From contig BRKX01000006.1 in NCBI GenBank assembly GCA_026008535.1, forward strand, positions 40,226,664 through 40,290,663: a DNA stretch of 64,000 nt, in the 5' to 3' direction. This DNA is from Perilla frutescens (Eukaryota > Streptophyta > Magnoliopsida > Lamiales > Lamiaceae). Shown piece by piece: positions 12,064-24,503 of this stretch (the stretch's first letter is position 1; the number at the start of each line of letters is the position of its first letter). The notes beneath the pieces are model-generated. The model was given only the letters and a program-made list of their open reading frames with translations. It made no database searches and was not told the DNA's origin. The position numbers were made by a program, and so were the translations under genes.

Positions 12064-13533
12064 ATGGCTTACGAAGAGAGAGAAGATGATCATCCAAGAA
12101 AGGCCATCAGCATCAACCAACACTACCCTCTCGACTCAAACTGCTACAAGATTCTTGATGAAATCGGCAAAGGAGTCAGCGCCATCGTGTACAAGGCCAT
12201 CTGCATTCCAATGGAGTCCTCTGTCGTAGCCATCAAAGCCATCGATCTCGAAAAATCAAAGGAAGATTTCGAGAATGTTCGACGCGAAGACAAGATCCTG
12301 ACTCTTCTCTACCACCCCAACATTCTTCGAGCCCACTGCTCCTTCACCGTCAACACCTCTCTTTGGGTGGTGATGCCCTTCATGTCCGGCGGTTCTCTTC
12401 AGTCGATCATCGCCTCGTCGTACCCCGACGGCCTACCGGAGCCATGCATCGCTGCAGTTCTCAAAGAAATCTTGTGTGCTCTATCCTATCTGCATGATCA
12501 AGGCCATCTCCACAGAGATATCAAGGCTAGCAACATTCTCATAGACTCCAATGGCACGGTGAAGTTAGCCGATTTCGGGTTCTCTGCTTCGGTTTATGAG
12601 TCGAGCCTGTCGTATGGTTGGTCTGGATCGTCGTCTGCAATGTCTAGAATGTTCACTGATGTCACCGGAACTCCGTATTGGATGGCGCCGGAGGTGATAC
12701 ATTCACACACAGGGTATGGATTCAAGGCTGATATGTGGTCGTTTGGAATTACTGCGTTGGAATTAGCCCATGGAAGGCCTCCTCTCTCTCATCTCCCTCC
12801 TTCCAAATCGTTGATGATGAAGATCACCAAGAAATTTCGGTTTTCTGATCAATACGACAAAACGAAGGCTAGCAAGAACAAGAGGTTTTCCAAGTCTTTC
12901 AAGGATATGGTTGGTTTGTGCCTCGATCATGAACCTTCGAAGAGGCCGACTCCGGAGAAGTTGTTGAAGCATTCGTTTTTCAAGAACTGCGAAGGGCCTG
13001 ATTTCTTGATCAAGAATGTGCTGCAGGAAGTGCCGGCGGTTGAGCAGAGGTTTAAGCGGGCGCAGATTCATCGTCTCAAGAGCAAAAGCAGCGACGAAGA
13101 CGACGAGGGAGATGATTCTTCCACGGGAGAGATCGTGAAGCATAGAAGGATTAGTGGATGGAACTTCAATGAGGAAGGGTTCGAGTTGGATCCTGTTTTC
13201 CCAGCTGATGATGAACAAGTTGTGATTGAAGAAAAGGGAAATGAAGAGAATGTTGAGGGCTGTGATGCAGGCAGCGGAAGTGGAGGTGGTGCAGCGGCGT
13301 CAGTGTTGGATTCAATGCTGTTTCTTAGGGAAAGTTTGGATGATCAGAGGCAGAGGGTGGGGCAGGTTATTGCATTGCTCGGCGGCGACGAATGGGGCGA
13401 GACGAGACGGGAAGAACAGCTGATGCAGGAGATTGTGAATCTGAAGATGGAGGTGGAGAATGAGAAGAAGAAGAGGTTGGAATTGGAGATGGAATTGGAG
13501 TTGATGAAGCAGCTGCAACTTTCTAATGAATAG
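12064..13533 (+). CDS. BLUS1: BLUS1-like Ser/Thr protein kinase
   Basis: Intronless gene of 489 codons. The N-terminal kinase domain (about 27-305) is STE20/GCK type and has all key parts: glycine loop GKGVSAIVY (G35), VAIK (K58), HRDIKASN (catalytic D152), DFG (D170), and GTPYWMAPE. The tail holds an acidic stretch, the motif RRISGWNF with Ser364, and a C-terminal coiled coil rich in Glu/Lys/Leu (about 430-485). From memory, Arabidopsis BLUS1 (At4g14480) is near this size, also intronless, and is phosphorylated by phototropin at a Ser in the same RRISGWNF context, starting blue-light stomatal opening through the plasma-membrane proton pump. The close match of both the kinase and this motif supports an orthologue rather than a general GCK kinase. 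The start is chosen because it is the first ATG after the TATA box that opens the kinase frame. It is the best-preserved gene here. Confidence 0.92.
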   Translation: MAYEEREDDHPRKAISINQHYPLDSNCYKILDEIGKGVSAIVYKAICIPMESSVVAIKAIDLEKSKEDFENVRREDKILTLLYHPNILRAHCSFTVNTSLWVVMPFMSGGSLQSIIASSYPDGLPEPCIAAVLKEILCALSYLHDQGHLHRDIKASNILIDSNGTVKLADFGFSASVYESSLSYGWSGSSSAMSRMFTDVTGTPYWMAPEVIHSHTGYGFKADMWSFGITALELAHGRPPLSHLPPSKSLMMKITKKFRFSDQYDKTKASKNKRFSKSFKDMVGLCLDHEPSKRPTPEKLLKHSFFKNCEGPDFLIKNVLQEVPAVEQRFKRAQIHRLKSKSSDEDDEGDDSSTGEIVKHRRISGWNFNEEGFELDPVFPADDEQVVIEEKGNEENVEGCDAGSGSGGGAAASVLDSMLFLRESLDDQRQRVGQVIALLGGDEWGETRREEQLMQEIVNLKMEVENEKKKRLELEMELELMKQLQLSNE

Positions 13534-14546
13534 GAAGAGTTTTCTCTGTTTAGTCTTTTATGAATCAATTACTATATGGAATTTACTATCATTTTATGCC
13601 GACATAGTTCTGTGACAGAATGAGATGTAGTATCAGTTGTTATTAGAGAATTTTGGATTTCGTCTGCTTAATTGATCATCTTGTCAATATGGGACTTTCA
13701 AGGTGTAAAATGGAAAATGTGATCATCTGCTCCACTTTCTGTTTGCAATTATTAATTTTCTGATGATTGAGACATTAAAGAGTGAAATATAAAGTGGACT
13801 AAAAGGTCATATATCATAGGATGGAGACCTTACAGGACATTGCAAATTGCATTTTGATGCCTACATTTTTTATTCTTTTTAAAAATTACGAATTTAACTT
13901 TTTATCAATTTTTTGACTCCAAAATCATACTTAACTCCTTTTAGTCATTTGGATGCTGAGTCATCTTTAGGTTATTTTACTGCTAAGTAAATTCATCTAA
14001 AGAAATTTGTATAATAAATTCAAGCTACGGCTCATAATTTATGTCCTCTTGTGATGTTAATTTACTTATTTACTGCTAGCTCAGTGTCATGCCTATTTAT
14101 ATTCATGATAAATTTTTGTCTCCTATCTCCTTATGTGGTTGAATATTATGTCCTTTTTGTGATGTTACAAGTGGCGTGCATCAATGTCTTAATAGATAAG
14201 ATTAAACTAAGATCATTAATGTATTTATTACTATTACTTATTAGAATTGCATTTCGGCATAGAGAGAAACAAAGATGAAAGATATAGTGAATATAAAATA
14301 GCAATTTCGTAAGTCCAAATTGATATTGTTGTATATTCCCTAATATTCAGTGGTCTTTTTCCCAATTAAAATTCACTAGCCTAATGGTTTGTATTGTTAT
14401 ACGATATTTTCTCATATTTCGGGTACTTGTTTTCGCATTACCTAATTCAATTAATTTTCTCTAACCTTTACTGATGCTCCGACATGATTAATCCACCGCC
14501 GTTTTTATTATCATTAATTACTATTACACTTAACACTTAATTAATA
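13534..14546. other. Intergenic region downstream of the kinase
   Basis: Contains the kinase 3' untranslated region and then AT-rich DNA. Around 13840-13890 is a stretch resembling the outer end of the MITE at 47329-47699 (TTGATGCCTAC followed by TTTTTA), probably a truncated relative. No other gene or RNA is seen. Confidence 0.45.
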
Positions 14547-14766
14547 CTCCTTTCATCCGGATTATATAGTATCTATTACTATTTTGAAGCGTCCCAATTA
14601 TATAGTTTCTTTACTATAAGTAACATTAATTTTCATAGTAATATACAAATACACCCTTATTTATTCTTGAAAATTAAAAAACTAACCACTTAAATTTTAA
14701 AAATCATAAATATTAAATAAATGTATTATTGGACGTTTAGGTTTAATCACTACAAAAAAAAAAAAT

Positions 14767-15010
14767 TTCGGGCGACGGAAAGACGACGTATATAGCGGTC
14801 GCCACGTGGGGTGACGGACAGTTTCCGTCACTTTTTTTTTTAATTCTGCAGAAATGAGGCGACTGAACTATTCCGTCGCCTAATTTTTTTTTAATTCTTT
14901 TTTTTTACGGAATAATAAGGCGACGGACATATTCTGTCGCCTTATTTTTTATATTTTTTTAAATAATTTAATCGGGCGACGGAATGGTCCGTCGCCATTT
15001 CCGTCGCCTG
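14767..15010. repeat. CACTA left subterminal repeats
   Basis: Many copies of GGCGACGGA and its complement TCCGTCGCC in both orientations, separated by T- or A-rich spacers. In En/Spm such repeats bind the second protein (TNPA). The same word fills the right end. Confidence 0.8.
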
Positions 15011-15610
15011 GTCTTGTAATAATCGAGCTCCAGTCCCTTCTTCCCTATTTCCCCCCAATTAAAAAAAAAAAACCCTAAATCCCTCCTCCGCCGTGACGCC
15101 GCCTCTCCACCTGAGACGTTGACCATCGGACACCCCCGTCCCGAGACGCCGACCACCCTCCCCCCTCCCCTTTTCTCTCTCTGTGTACGCCGACCACCGC
15201 CTGCACTTGCGCGGACACCGCCGCTGTGCCCGCCGATGACAGCTTGTCGCTGCTCGCCCCCGCCGCTCGTCGCCGCCGGTAAGTGTTCTCATCCTTGTGT
15301 GTGTATGTGTGTTTTTTTTTTAATTGTGATTGTAAATTGCATGTTAGTATTTGATCTAAGTTGTAAATTGTAAAATTATGTTTTTCAGTCAACATTTGAT
15401 CTAAAACGCAGATTGTGATCGATGAATAAAAATTAGTAATTCGAACGAAAATAGAATAAAACAAACCGGTTTTGAATCTGATAGAGGTATTGGTCATGCG
15501 TTTAGCAAAAGAACGTGGAATTAGGAGCTGAAATTAAGGTAATTGATTAAGTCACTTAAAATTTTGTTTCAGATTATTCACTTTTAAGCTTTTGTTTCAA
15601 ATTGTGTTTT

Positions 15611-15661
<51 letters not shown>

Positions 15662-16154
15662 TAAAACTGGTGCATAAATTTTAACAACAATTTGATTGAA
15701 CTACAGTAAAGTTCTTGAAACTCCCTAGTTTCAAATTTAAACTTGGGTTTGAATAAAATATAAGAAATTTGAATAAAATGAAAAAGAATAAACAAAAGGA
15801 AGAAAAAAAGAACGAAAGGGCAAAAAATACAATTATCATTATTCAAATAAAAATTAATAACCCTAAATATTAAATAAAAGAAAGAAAGCAAAAAAAAAAA
15901 AAACATAAGGTAACTTTCCAGTAGCATTTTCTAACAATAAATGAACAAGGGTGGACCACGTTCTTTCTTCTTTAATTTTCTATTAAAAAAATGAACATAA
16001 GGTAACATAAATGATAAAAATATTCCGTATTAATCATTATTAATAAAAATAAATGTGTTCAAAGAGAATGCAAATTTCTCTAAATCATTCCAAAAGTTTC
16101 CACAATTATATCCTAAAAAATGAATAAAAAATACCGTTTGAACATTTCTTATGA
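15011..16154. other. CACTA leader region, non-coding
   Basis: GC-rich, CCGCCG-containing sequence at 15090-15283, possibly an untranslated first exon since a GTAAGTG donor-like site follows at about 15280. Then AT-rich DNA with an AT dinucleotide run (about 15612-15658). No protein family recognised. Confidence 0.4.
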
Positions 16155-16301
16155 AAACATGTTAGTTGAATTTATCTAAGCATGTTTGTTGAATTTATTT
16201 AAGCATGTTAATTTGAATTTATGAAAGCATGTTAGTTGAATTTTTGAAAGCATGTTAAATGAAATTATTAAAGCATGTTAATTTGAATTTATGAAAGCAT
16301 G
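16155..16301. repeat. ~30-bp tandem repeat (AAGCATGTTAGTTGAATTT-like)
   Basis: Five or six imperfect copies of a unit beginning AAGCATGTTA and ending GAATTTAT. The LTR-like element at 16302 inserted into this array. Similar sequence (ATATGTTAGTTAAAT) resumes at 27373. Confidence 0.7.
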
Positions 16302-17073
16302 TGTTGGTCCCGGTGCGAGTCTATGTCAGTTTAGAGGGGGGTGAATAAACTAACTCAAAAACTTGAACTTTTGTGCAGAATATACGGGGCCCTTGACTCG
16401 CTTAGAAAGCTTATCTATGCACTTCTCAGTTGAGATAGAAATCTTTGCTCTTGAGTGCAGCTTGTGTGCGATAGTGTGCAGTTAAGAGTTATGCATAAAG
16501 CTTAAGCAGAAAGTACAACACACACAAGACTTATAGAGGTTCGAAGCTTCCTGTCTCTACGTCCTCTCTTTAGAAGGACAATCCACTATGCAATTGTAAA
16601 GTTTCTTTATTATAGCTACACAGTGAAGAAATATGTTGAACCTGAAAACGGCACTCTTCAAACCGAGCGCGGTTCCCTCTTCAACTGTTGCTGTCTCGGA
16701 AGAACGGACTTATCAATACGCCCCTCCTTAGTCAGTTCTGGTTGATAGCTCACACTTATCGGTCCCAACTACTCGCTGAGACTTTAGGTGCTATTGCCCG
16801 TTTTTACAAAATTTTAGATCTCTCTTGATCTTCAAGAAAAACAGTCTTGAATCTGTTATCAACTTGAATGCTCCTTGAACTGAGCTGAGTAGTTAATCAT
16901 TGAATAGCTTGAGCTGAGAAGCTTTGCTCTGGATGGATTTCTTCGACAGCTAGCGGCTTGCTTTGGAACTTGAAGCACATCTTCTCAGCAAGACTTATCG
17001 CACTTGTGATGATTAAACTTTGAGCTGTGGGGAGGGAGAAAGAAAGCTCAATCTGCAAAATAGCAAGAGTTAG

Positions 17074-17945
17074 TGTAACGCCCCAATTTTATTACTCTTA
17101 ATAAAAATGAAACGTTAAACATGCTTTTATTAATAGATAGAAGAAAAGTCACAAATAATCAAATATTAAGGTCTCAAAGATCACAGCGGAAAATTCTAAT
17201 AAGAAAAATATCTAAATTTATTTAAAATCTTTATTCAATCGAGACCATGACCACCACCATCGCATCTTGACCCGCTAAGCATCACCCGAGCCTCCATCTG
17301 AAAAAGATAAAGTTTTTGGGGTGAGTACTTTAACTCAGTGGGGAGTGTCCAATTATCCAAGCTATATAAAATTAAGCAAGTAAATGATAATAAATAAAAA
17401 TTTGTTCAGTCCGTAGACCAAACCATATAGCCCGTCGGCCCAGTCTCATTTAGCCCGGAGGCCCATTTTCATTTATAACCCGAAGGCCCTGTACTGTGTT
17501 GTGTCATCACATACTTGATAATAAAATATAGAGAGAATAATCGGGACAGAAATCACGTAAAACCCCACCTTGACCTTGACTTGGATATTAATTAATTAAG
17601 CCCGGCGCGCCTCCTATAAATTATTTATTGTAAATTAATATAGTGCACAAAGAAATAAAATCATGCGTAATGTTTATCTATAATGCATGCTTTAAAACAA
17701 TAATCAAATATAGTGACAAAATTCTTTTAATCCCTTTTTATTTATACATGCTTATAATAATATATATATATATATATATAAACATTACATATATAGTTAT
17801 ACATATATATATATATAAAAACGTTACATATATATTTATACATATATATATGAAAATCAACCACCCATGCAATATATATATATATATATATATAATTCAC
17901 GTACAACACATATATAATATATATATATATATATCTATCAATCAC

Positions 17946-17980
<35 letters not shown>

Positions 17981-19132
17981 TTCACGCACACCCACACACA
18001 CAATATATTACCATGACATGCTTGCTTGATAACCAAATTACTATCCTAATTGATCATGCAAATTATCAATAGAAAACAGTTATAATGACCAAAGAAAAAC
18101 ATGAATCACACAATGGCCCAATCCAAAATCCTAAAGCCCATCTGCAGAAAAAAAAACAAAAGGTTAGTTAATATCACAAACATCTCTATTCTCTCTCTCT
18201 CTCAGGCTTTCGTAACCCAGCATCAGTATTCTTTCTTCTTCTTTTTCTTTGTTTTCCATTCACGACAACGGCCGGTTCGCCGCTTCTCAACACTTCATCT
18301 TTCCATGCGTTTCTTTTCCGTCGAACAGCGAGGTCATCACCATAATTCCACCTTGTCGTCTACACCATTGGCCTTGGAGTTTTTCCATCGGAATGACAAC
18401 ATCGAACTATGTCGCTGCGGAACTCTGCAACAATGTCGTCGATGCAGCCGACCTTGAACCACCGCCGTGGGTGTGCTTCTCCAAACCCCAACTGCCGAAA
18501 CCGCTACCACTACACTCACCGTCTTCTATCCCTCCCCCCATGATTATGCAATGCAAAAAGAAATAAGCAAATAAAGCATGAAAACATCACATACCTCAGT
18601 TGATCCCTAAGATTTTTCTTTCTTTTCTTTTTTTCTTTTTGGCGTGGGTAACAAATGAATAGGGCCCTCTACTTATACTAGAAGATTAGGGTTAGGATTT
18701 GGAATAGGATATGAGATCTCATGGTGATCCTTATCAACAAGTGATAGAGTTGGCTAAGTTCAAATTTAAAAAAAAAAGATTTGCTCTCAATCTCTTTTAG
18801 ATCGATGGAGAGAGAAGAAGATTGGATGAGATATTTAGAATCGGGCTTCAACATTGGACTTGAAAAATACTTGGGCTTCAATTAACTAAAATGGGCTAGA
18901 AACAAACTTAGGACAAAATAAATAAAATGTAACACATTAGGCACTTTAATTATAAAAAAATGTAAATGCATGCTCATGCTATAAAATTACTATATGTTAA
19001 AATGAATTCATGCTTATAAATTACTTAGGCGCGGCTTATTAGACTTAATCAATTAATATCACATAAATAAATAAAATAATTATTTTTAGGAAGAAAGAAA
19101 AAATTAAATATTAGAAAAATCGGGTCGCTACA
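17074..19132 (-). repeat. 3' LTR of the Ty3 element
   Basis: 2059 bp, with TATATA-rich microsatellites (about 17758-17980). Comparing its first 640 bases with the other LTR, I spotted about six substitutions; the main other difference is TA-repeat length. Open frames rich in Ile/Tyr here are microsatellite translations. Confidence 0.93.
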
Positions 19133-19144
19133 TCCTTCCCTACT
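19133..19144 (-). promoter_or_regulatory. Polypurine tract
   Basis: On the coding strand AGTAGGGAAGGA directly precedes the 3' LTR, the expected site for plus-strand priming. Confidence 0.85.
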
Positions 19145-19166
19145 AAAAAAAATTTCATCCTCAAAA

Positions 19167-22100
19167 TTACTTACTTGAGCCTAGAAACTGCGGGTATCTA
19201 GACATAATTTCTTCTTCTTTTTCCCAAGTAGCCTCCTCTACACTGTGTCTACTCCACTGGACCTTAATCAAAGGCGTTTCCCTATTTCTTAGTACGTGAA
19301 TCTTCCTATCCAGCACAGCTATTGGGTATTCCTCATAAGTTAAATCCTTACTTAACCCTAACTCGGCAAAATTCATGATATTGCCCGGATCGTGAATATA
19401 TCTTCTTAAGGATGAAACATGGAAAACATCATGTATTGAGGTCAAACTTGGTGGTAAAGCAAGTCGATATGCTAATTCCCCAACTCTCTCCAAGATTTCG
19501 AATGGCCCTATAAATCTTGGTCTTAGCTTCCCTCTTTTGCCAATACGCACGACTCCTCTCATAGGCGACAACTTTAAGAAAACTTTATCCCCGATCTCGA
19601 AATGAAAATCCCTTCTTTTAAGGTCAGCGTACGACTTTTGTCGATCTTGCACAATTTTGATACGGTCCCGAATCTTGTTGATTACACCTACCGTCCTTTC
19701 GACTAACTCTGGCCCTAGAATCCTCTTTTCACCGACTTCGTCCCAGTGCAGAGGCGATCTGCACTTCCTCCCGTATAATGCTTCATAAGGAGCCATCCCG
19801 ATGGTTGCTTGGTAACTGTTGTTATAGGCAAATTCTACCAGCGGTAAATGTCTTTCCCAATTTTCCCCAAAATCCATCACGCAGGCTCGCAACATGTCTT
19901 CTAGCGTCTGGATGATTCTTTCTGACTGCCCATCAGTTTGAGGATGGTAAGCGGTGCTGAACCTTAACTTTGTTCCCATTGCTTCTTGTAGACTCCTCCA
20001 AAAGTTTGAGGTGAATCTCGTATCTCGATCAGATACAATAGTTACTGGTACTCCATGCAGTCTCACAATTTCATCTACGTAAAGCTGGGCCAGACGATCC
20101 ATGCTGTTTGTCATCTTCATTGGTAGAAAATGTGCAGATTTCGTGAGTCTGTCCACTATCACCCAAATTGCGTGGTTTCCTTTGATCGTTTTTAGCAATC
20201 CTACCATGAAATCCATGGCGATATTTTCCCATTTCCACTCCGGAATTTCGAGCGGTTGCAAAAGACCTGTTGGTCACTGATGTTCTGCTTTCACCTGTTG
20301 GCAAGTCATGCATCTTTCCACATATTCGCCGATAGATCTCTTCATGTTCCTCCACCAAAAATATTTCTTCAAGTCTTGATACATTTTGGTTCCTCCGGGA
20401 TGAATGGAATATGGTGTATTATGAGCTTCTTCTAATATCTCCTTTCTTATCTCGCTATTCTTGGGAACGCAGATCCTTCCTTCGAAAACTAATGCTCCGT
20501 CATCTGCCAATGCAAAATTTTGAATATTGCCCTTCAACACTCGCTCCTTTATTTTGCACAGGAATTTATCATTCTCTTGTGTTGCCTTGATCTAATCTCT
20601 CAGCAACGGGCGCATTGTCAAGGTTGCCAAAACTGATGTAGTACTTTCTGCTGGTGGAACCACGTCTATTTTCATCTTAGCGAATTCTTGTACAAGCTGA
20701 GATGTATTTGTCCCTTTTCTGCTTAACGCGTCAGCTACCACATTCGCCTTTCCTGGGTGATAATGTATTGTGCTGTCGTAGTCTTTAACCAACTCGAGCC
20801 ACCTCCTTTGCCTCATGTTTAGTTCCTTCTGGGTGAAGAAATACTTCAGGCTTTTGTGATCCGAGAAAATTTCACATTTTCCCCCATAGAGAAAGTGTCG
20901 CCATATCTTCAATGCGTGAACGACTGCTGCTAGTTCCAAGTCGTGAGTATGGTAATTGAGTTCATGCGTCTTTAACTGCCTTAACGCATAGGCCACCACT
21001 TTTCCGTGCTGCATTAGCACACATCCGAGTCCCTGTTTGGAAGCATCACAGTATATCACAAATCCTTCACTGCCTTCTGGAATAATCAAAACAGGTGCAG
21101 TGGTGAGTTTCCGTTTAAGTAGCTGGAAACTTTCTTCACACTTCTCACTCCATTCGAATTTGACGCCCTTCCTTGTCAGCTGAGTTAATGGACCGGCTAT
21201 CTTCGAGAAACCTTCAATGAAGCGTCTGTAGTATCCGGCAAGTCCCAAGAAACTCCTTATCTCACCAGCATTCTTCGGCGGCTCCCAATTTTTCACTGCT
21301 TCCACCTTTGATGGATCTACTTCTACTCCTTGAGCTGTTATCACGTGCCCAAGAAACACAACTCGATCCAGCCAAAATTCACATTTGCTGAATTTGGTAT
21401 AAAGCTTCTCCTTTCGCAATGTATCTAGGACCAACCGCAGATGCTCTTCATGCTGCTTTTCATCCTTGGAATACACCAGAATGTCATCAATAAATACTAT
21501 GACAAGCCGGTCTAAGTATGGGTGGAACACTCTGTTCATCAAATCCATGAACACTGCAGGTGCGTTGGTTAGTCTAAACGGCATTACTGTGAACTTGTAA
21601 TGGCCATATCTGGTTCGGAATGCTGTTTTGGGAATGTCTCCTTCTTTCACCTTCAGCTGATGATACCCCGACCTCAAATCGATTTTTGAGAACACTCCTG
21701 CTCCTTTCAATTGATCAAACAGGTCTTCAATCCTGGGCAATGGGTACTTGTTTTTGATAGTGAGCTTGTTTAGGTCGCGGTAGTCAATGCACATCCTCAT
21801 GCTCCCATCTTTTTTCTTTACGAAGAGGACTGGTGCACCCCACAGTGACACACTAGGCCGTATGTATCCCTTATCTAAAAGCTCCTGTATTTGAACTTTC
21901 AGTTCCTCCAATTCTTTCGGCGCCATCCGGTATGGTGCTTTAGAAACCGGTGCCGCTCCTGGCACTATATCGATGGAGAACTCCACTTGTCTGTTTGGTG
22001 GTACGCCAGTAATGTCTTCGGGAAAGACATCGGAGTACTCTCGTACTATCGGAATATCTTCCATGGCTTTCTCCTGCTCTTCCGTGCTCATCACATTTAC

Positions 22101-23627
22101 CAAAAATGCTTGGCAATCATTTCTTCTTATCATCTTCATTGCTTTCATCGCTGAGATGATGTGAGGTGTTCTGCTCGTCTTGGTTCCTTTGAATGAGAAT
22201 TGTTTTCTTCCCAGTTGCTGAAAAATGACTTCTCGATCACGACATTTGATAACTGCGTCATTTTGACTCAGCTAATCCATCCCTAGAATCACGTCAAAAT
22301 ATTTCATCTCTAAGATGAATAGGTCAGCCTCCAAAGTCCTTTCTTCTAGTGCTAATTTGACTCCTTTAGCCAAATGATCCGCCTTCATTGATTTGCCCGA
22401 CGGGATACTTATTCTTAAAGGTTCAGTCTCCTCATCACACTTTACATTAGCTTTTTCATAAAATCTCTTTGCGATAAAAGAATGAGAAGCACCCGAATCG
22501 AAAAGTACTAAGGCAGACTTGTTGAGTACTGATAAGATACCTATCATCGTCTTGGCCACTTCTTCCTGGTTCATGGCAAATGCTCGCGCATTTCCTTTCC
22601 TGGTGGCATTGGAGATGTTGAAATTCCGGTTCAAGGGACAATTCATTGCTTGGTGCCCCAGTTGGTAACAACGATAGCAACCATTCTCTCCGAGCATGCA
22701 TTTCCCATAGTGTCGTTTCTGACATTTCTGGCACAAAGGTTTTTCTGTTGCTGCCTCTGGTCTGCTTCCTCCTTCAGTTCTCGGCTTCTTGTCAGGCTGG
22801 AAACTCCTTCCTCTGTTCTGATTGTTGCGCTCATCCCATCGCCGTTTCCCACCATTATTGGGAAATTTTGGAGTAGGTTTGTCCAGGTTCAGACGGGTAG
22901 AAACTGCCCGAGCTCGTTGCACAATTTCTGAGTAAGTGCTGAGATTGAGTGCGGATAAGTGTGCCCCAATCTCAGGTCGCAACCCATCTTCAAATCTCCA
23001 GGCCTTCTTCTCATCTGTGTCCACCAAGTGAGGAGCATAACGAGCTAGCTGATTGAATTTCTGCTCGTACTCCAGAATGGTCATGCTGCCCTGCTCTATA
23101 TTCATCAGTTCTTTTTCTTTTTGCTTTCGGAACACCTTTGGGAAATAGTTATCCATGACCATTTTCTTGAAAACAGTCCAGGTCAGATTGGCTTGCTGCT
23201 CTGGGCTCATGCTGATCTTCACTGCCTCCCACCAGTGCCTTGCATCCTCGGTCAGTTGGAACACCGCACAGGTAACTCTTTGGGCATTTGAGCATCCCAA
23301 GTAATCAAAGATTCGGTCCAGTTCCCGAATCCACTCTTCTGCGGCTAGAGGCCCTCCAGTTCCTTTCAACTTGGGCGGTCCCAACTGGCAAAAATGCATC
23401 AAGATACCATCTCCTTCCTGCTGTTGATGTTGATTCTGATTCCGGTTCTGATTCTGATTCTGATTTGGTTGGGGTAGAACTCTTCTTAGTGCATCTGCAA
23501 GATTTTTGGCAAATGCATCCATGTCGTTGTTGTTATTTCCCCCATTCTCATTGTTGTCAAAATTATTCATTGACTCCGTTTCCTCGCTTTCCTCTTGGAT
23601 TGGTTGTGTATTCCTCTTTGGTGGCAT
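19167..23627 (-). pseudogene. Ty3 gag-pol polyprotein with three nonsense codons
   Basis: One uninterrupted frame from ATG 23627 (MPPKRNTQ) to 19167, with stops at 22272-22274 (TAG), 20592-20594 (TAG) and 20274-20276 (TGA). Order: gag with Asn/Gln-rich segment, a capsid region and a zinc knuckle (CYRCYQLGHQAMNC, about 22660-22700); protease LVLFDSGASHSFIA (about 22480-22515); reverse transcriptase with FIDDILVYSKD (about 21470-21500); RNase H VIYCDASKQGLG (near 21040); integrase HHCC finger (20300-20450), catalytic core with MDFMVGL, VSDRDTRF and VEFAYNNSYQAT; C-terminal module ending VEEATWEKEEE. The 22272 stop replaces the Trp of the conserved GMDWL, and the 20274 stop sits where Arg is usual before PTGLLQPL. 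All are explained by single C-to-T or G-to-A changes, though the wild-type codon at 20592 is a guess. The element cannot make full polyprotein itself. Confidence 0.92.
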
Positions 23628-23830
23628 GATTCCTATTGTCGACCATAGCAAAATGGTTAAAATATCCTTAAAAAAAATAATAACTACTTTTATTCATTTA
23701 ATTGCTTAAAAGAAATAACTTTTAACTATTTGCAACGAAATAATACTATTAATCTGGAAGAATTTAAATACTAGAGACTAAAACTAAAGACAAATAATAC
23801 TATGCCGATAAACCAAACTACTAGATTCTT

Positions 23831-24280
23831 CTAAATGCTACTAGCTCGCCTCATCCTCTTTCCCAAATTCAAGCTTTCATAGGGCTTCTGACGCGATATC
23901 CTAACCCCTCTGGAAACTCGGCCATAGAACTCCTTCCTCCAATTTTGCAGAATGTGGTTGATAAAATCATCAAAATCTATTATCTCAACACTCGACCGCC
24001 CTTTTGGTACCTCCAGAGTCAAATCCTTCAGTGCGTCATCAGCAAAATCTCTCATAAGGGGAGATCCAATGATATTTTGGACCCTCTCAGCAGCTTCGAT
24101 TGGGTCAAGCCCACACTTTGCCTGTTCCATCTTCTTCCAAAGATGTTGGATCTTCAACAATTGCATCTCTGGTGCTGTATCATCCCACCATAGCTCATAA
24201 AACTTCCCTATTAAGTGGTCTTTTAAATCTTCCTCTCTACTAGCTAATGGCCGACCAGGAATTTGACCTCACGTACTCAT
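23831..24280 (-). pseudogene. Extra small ORF between primer site and gag, unknown function
   Basis: On the same strand as gag-pol but in a different frame, about 150 codons from ATG 24280 to a stop at 23831. An in-frame TGA at 24269-24271 (codon 4, likely from CGA) breaks it, leaving an internal ATG at 24166. The product has the motif FYELWWDDTAPEM, then a helical acidic region, and ends Arg/Lys-rich. I do not recognise the family. Its place, between the 5' LTR and gag, is where a few plant Ty3 elements carry an additional ORF. Confidence 0.6.
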
Positions 24281-24485
24281 TCTCGCCGTCTTCTTTAACC
24301 GAACCATCTAAACCAAAACTTCGAGGACTATAAAACATTTTCATAAACAATACATATAATCATACTTGCATAACTTGAAATAAAACCCTTTCTTTTACCT
24401 TTACTCGGGGTGATGCTGCGGATGCGATGATGGTCTTAACTTACTTGCTTACTTGCTTTTTTTTTTTAGTATTCAGGAACGTAAG

Positions 24486-24500
24486 CGCTCTCTGATACCA
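24486..24500 (-). promoter_or_regulatory. tRNA primer binding site (initiator Met)
   Basis: On the coding strand, three bases after the 5' LTR, TGGTATCAGAG appears. This is complementary to the 3' end of plant initiator methionine tRNA, the usual primer for this class. Confidence 0.9.
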
Positions 24501-24503
24501 AAC

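Noticed and set aside
11855..12229. Upstream overlapping ORF before the kinase
   Set aside because: It runs in another frame through the leader and into the kinase domain and has no known similarity; a shadow of the real gene.
17643..18029. Ile/Tyr-rich open frames in the LTRs (also near 25073-25449)
   Set aside because: They translate the TA microsatellite and its neighbours and differ between the two LTRs.
22272..22274. Stop between protease and RT as programmed readthrough
   Set aside because: It replaces the Trp of the conserved GMDWL motif, and two more in-frame stops follow, so mutation is simpler.
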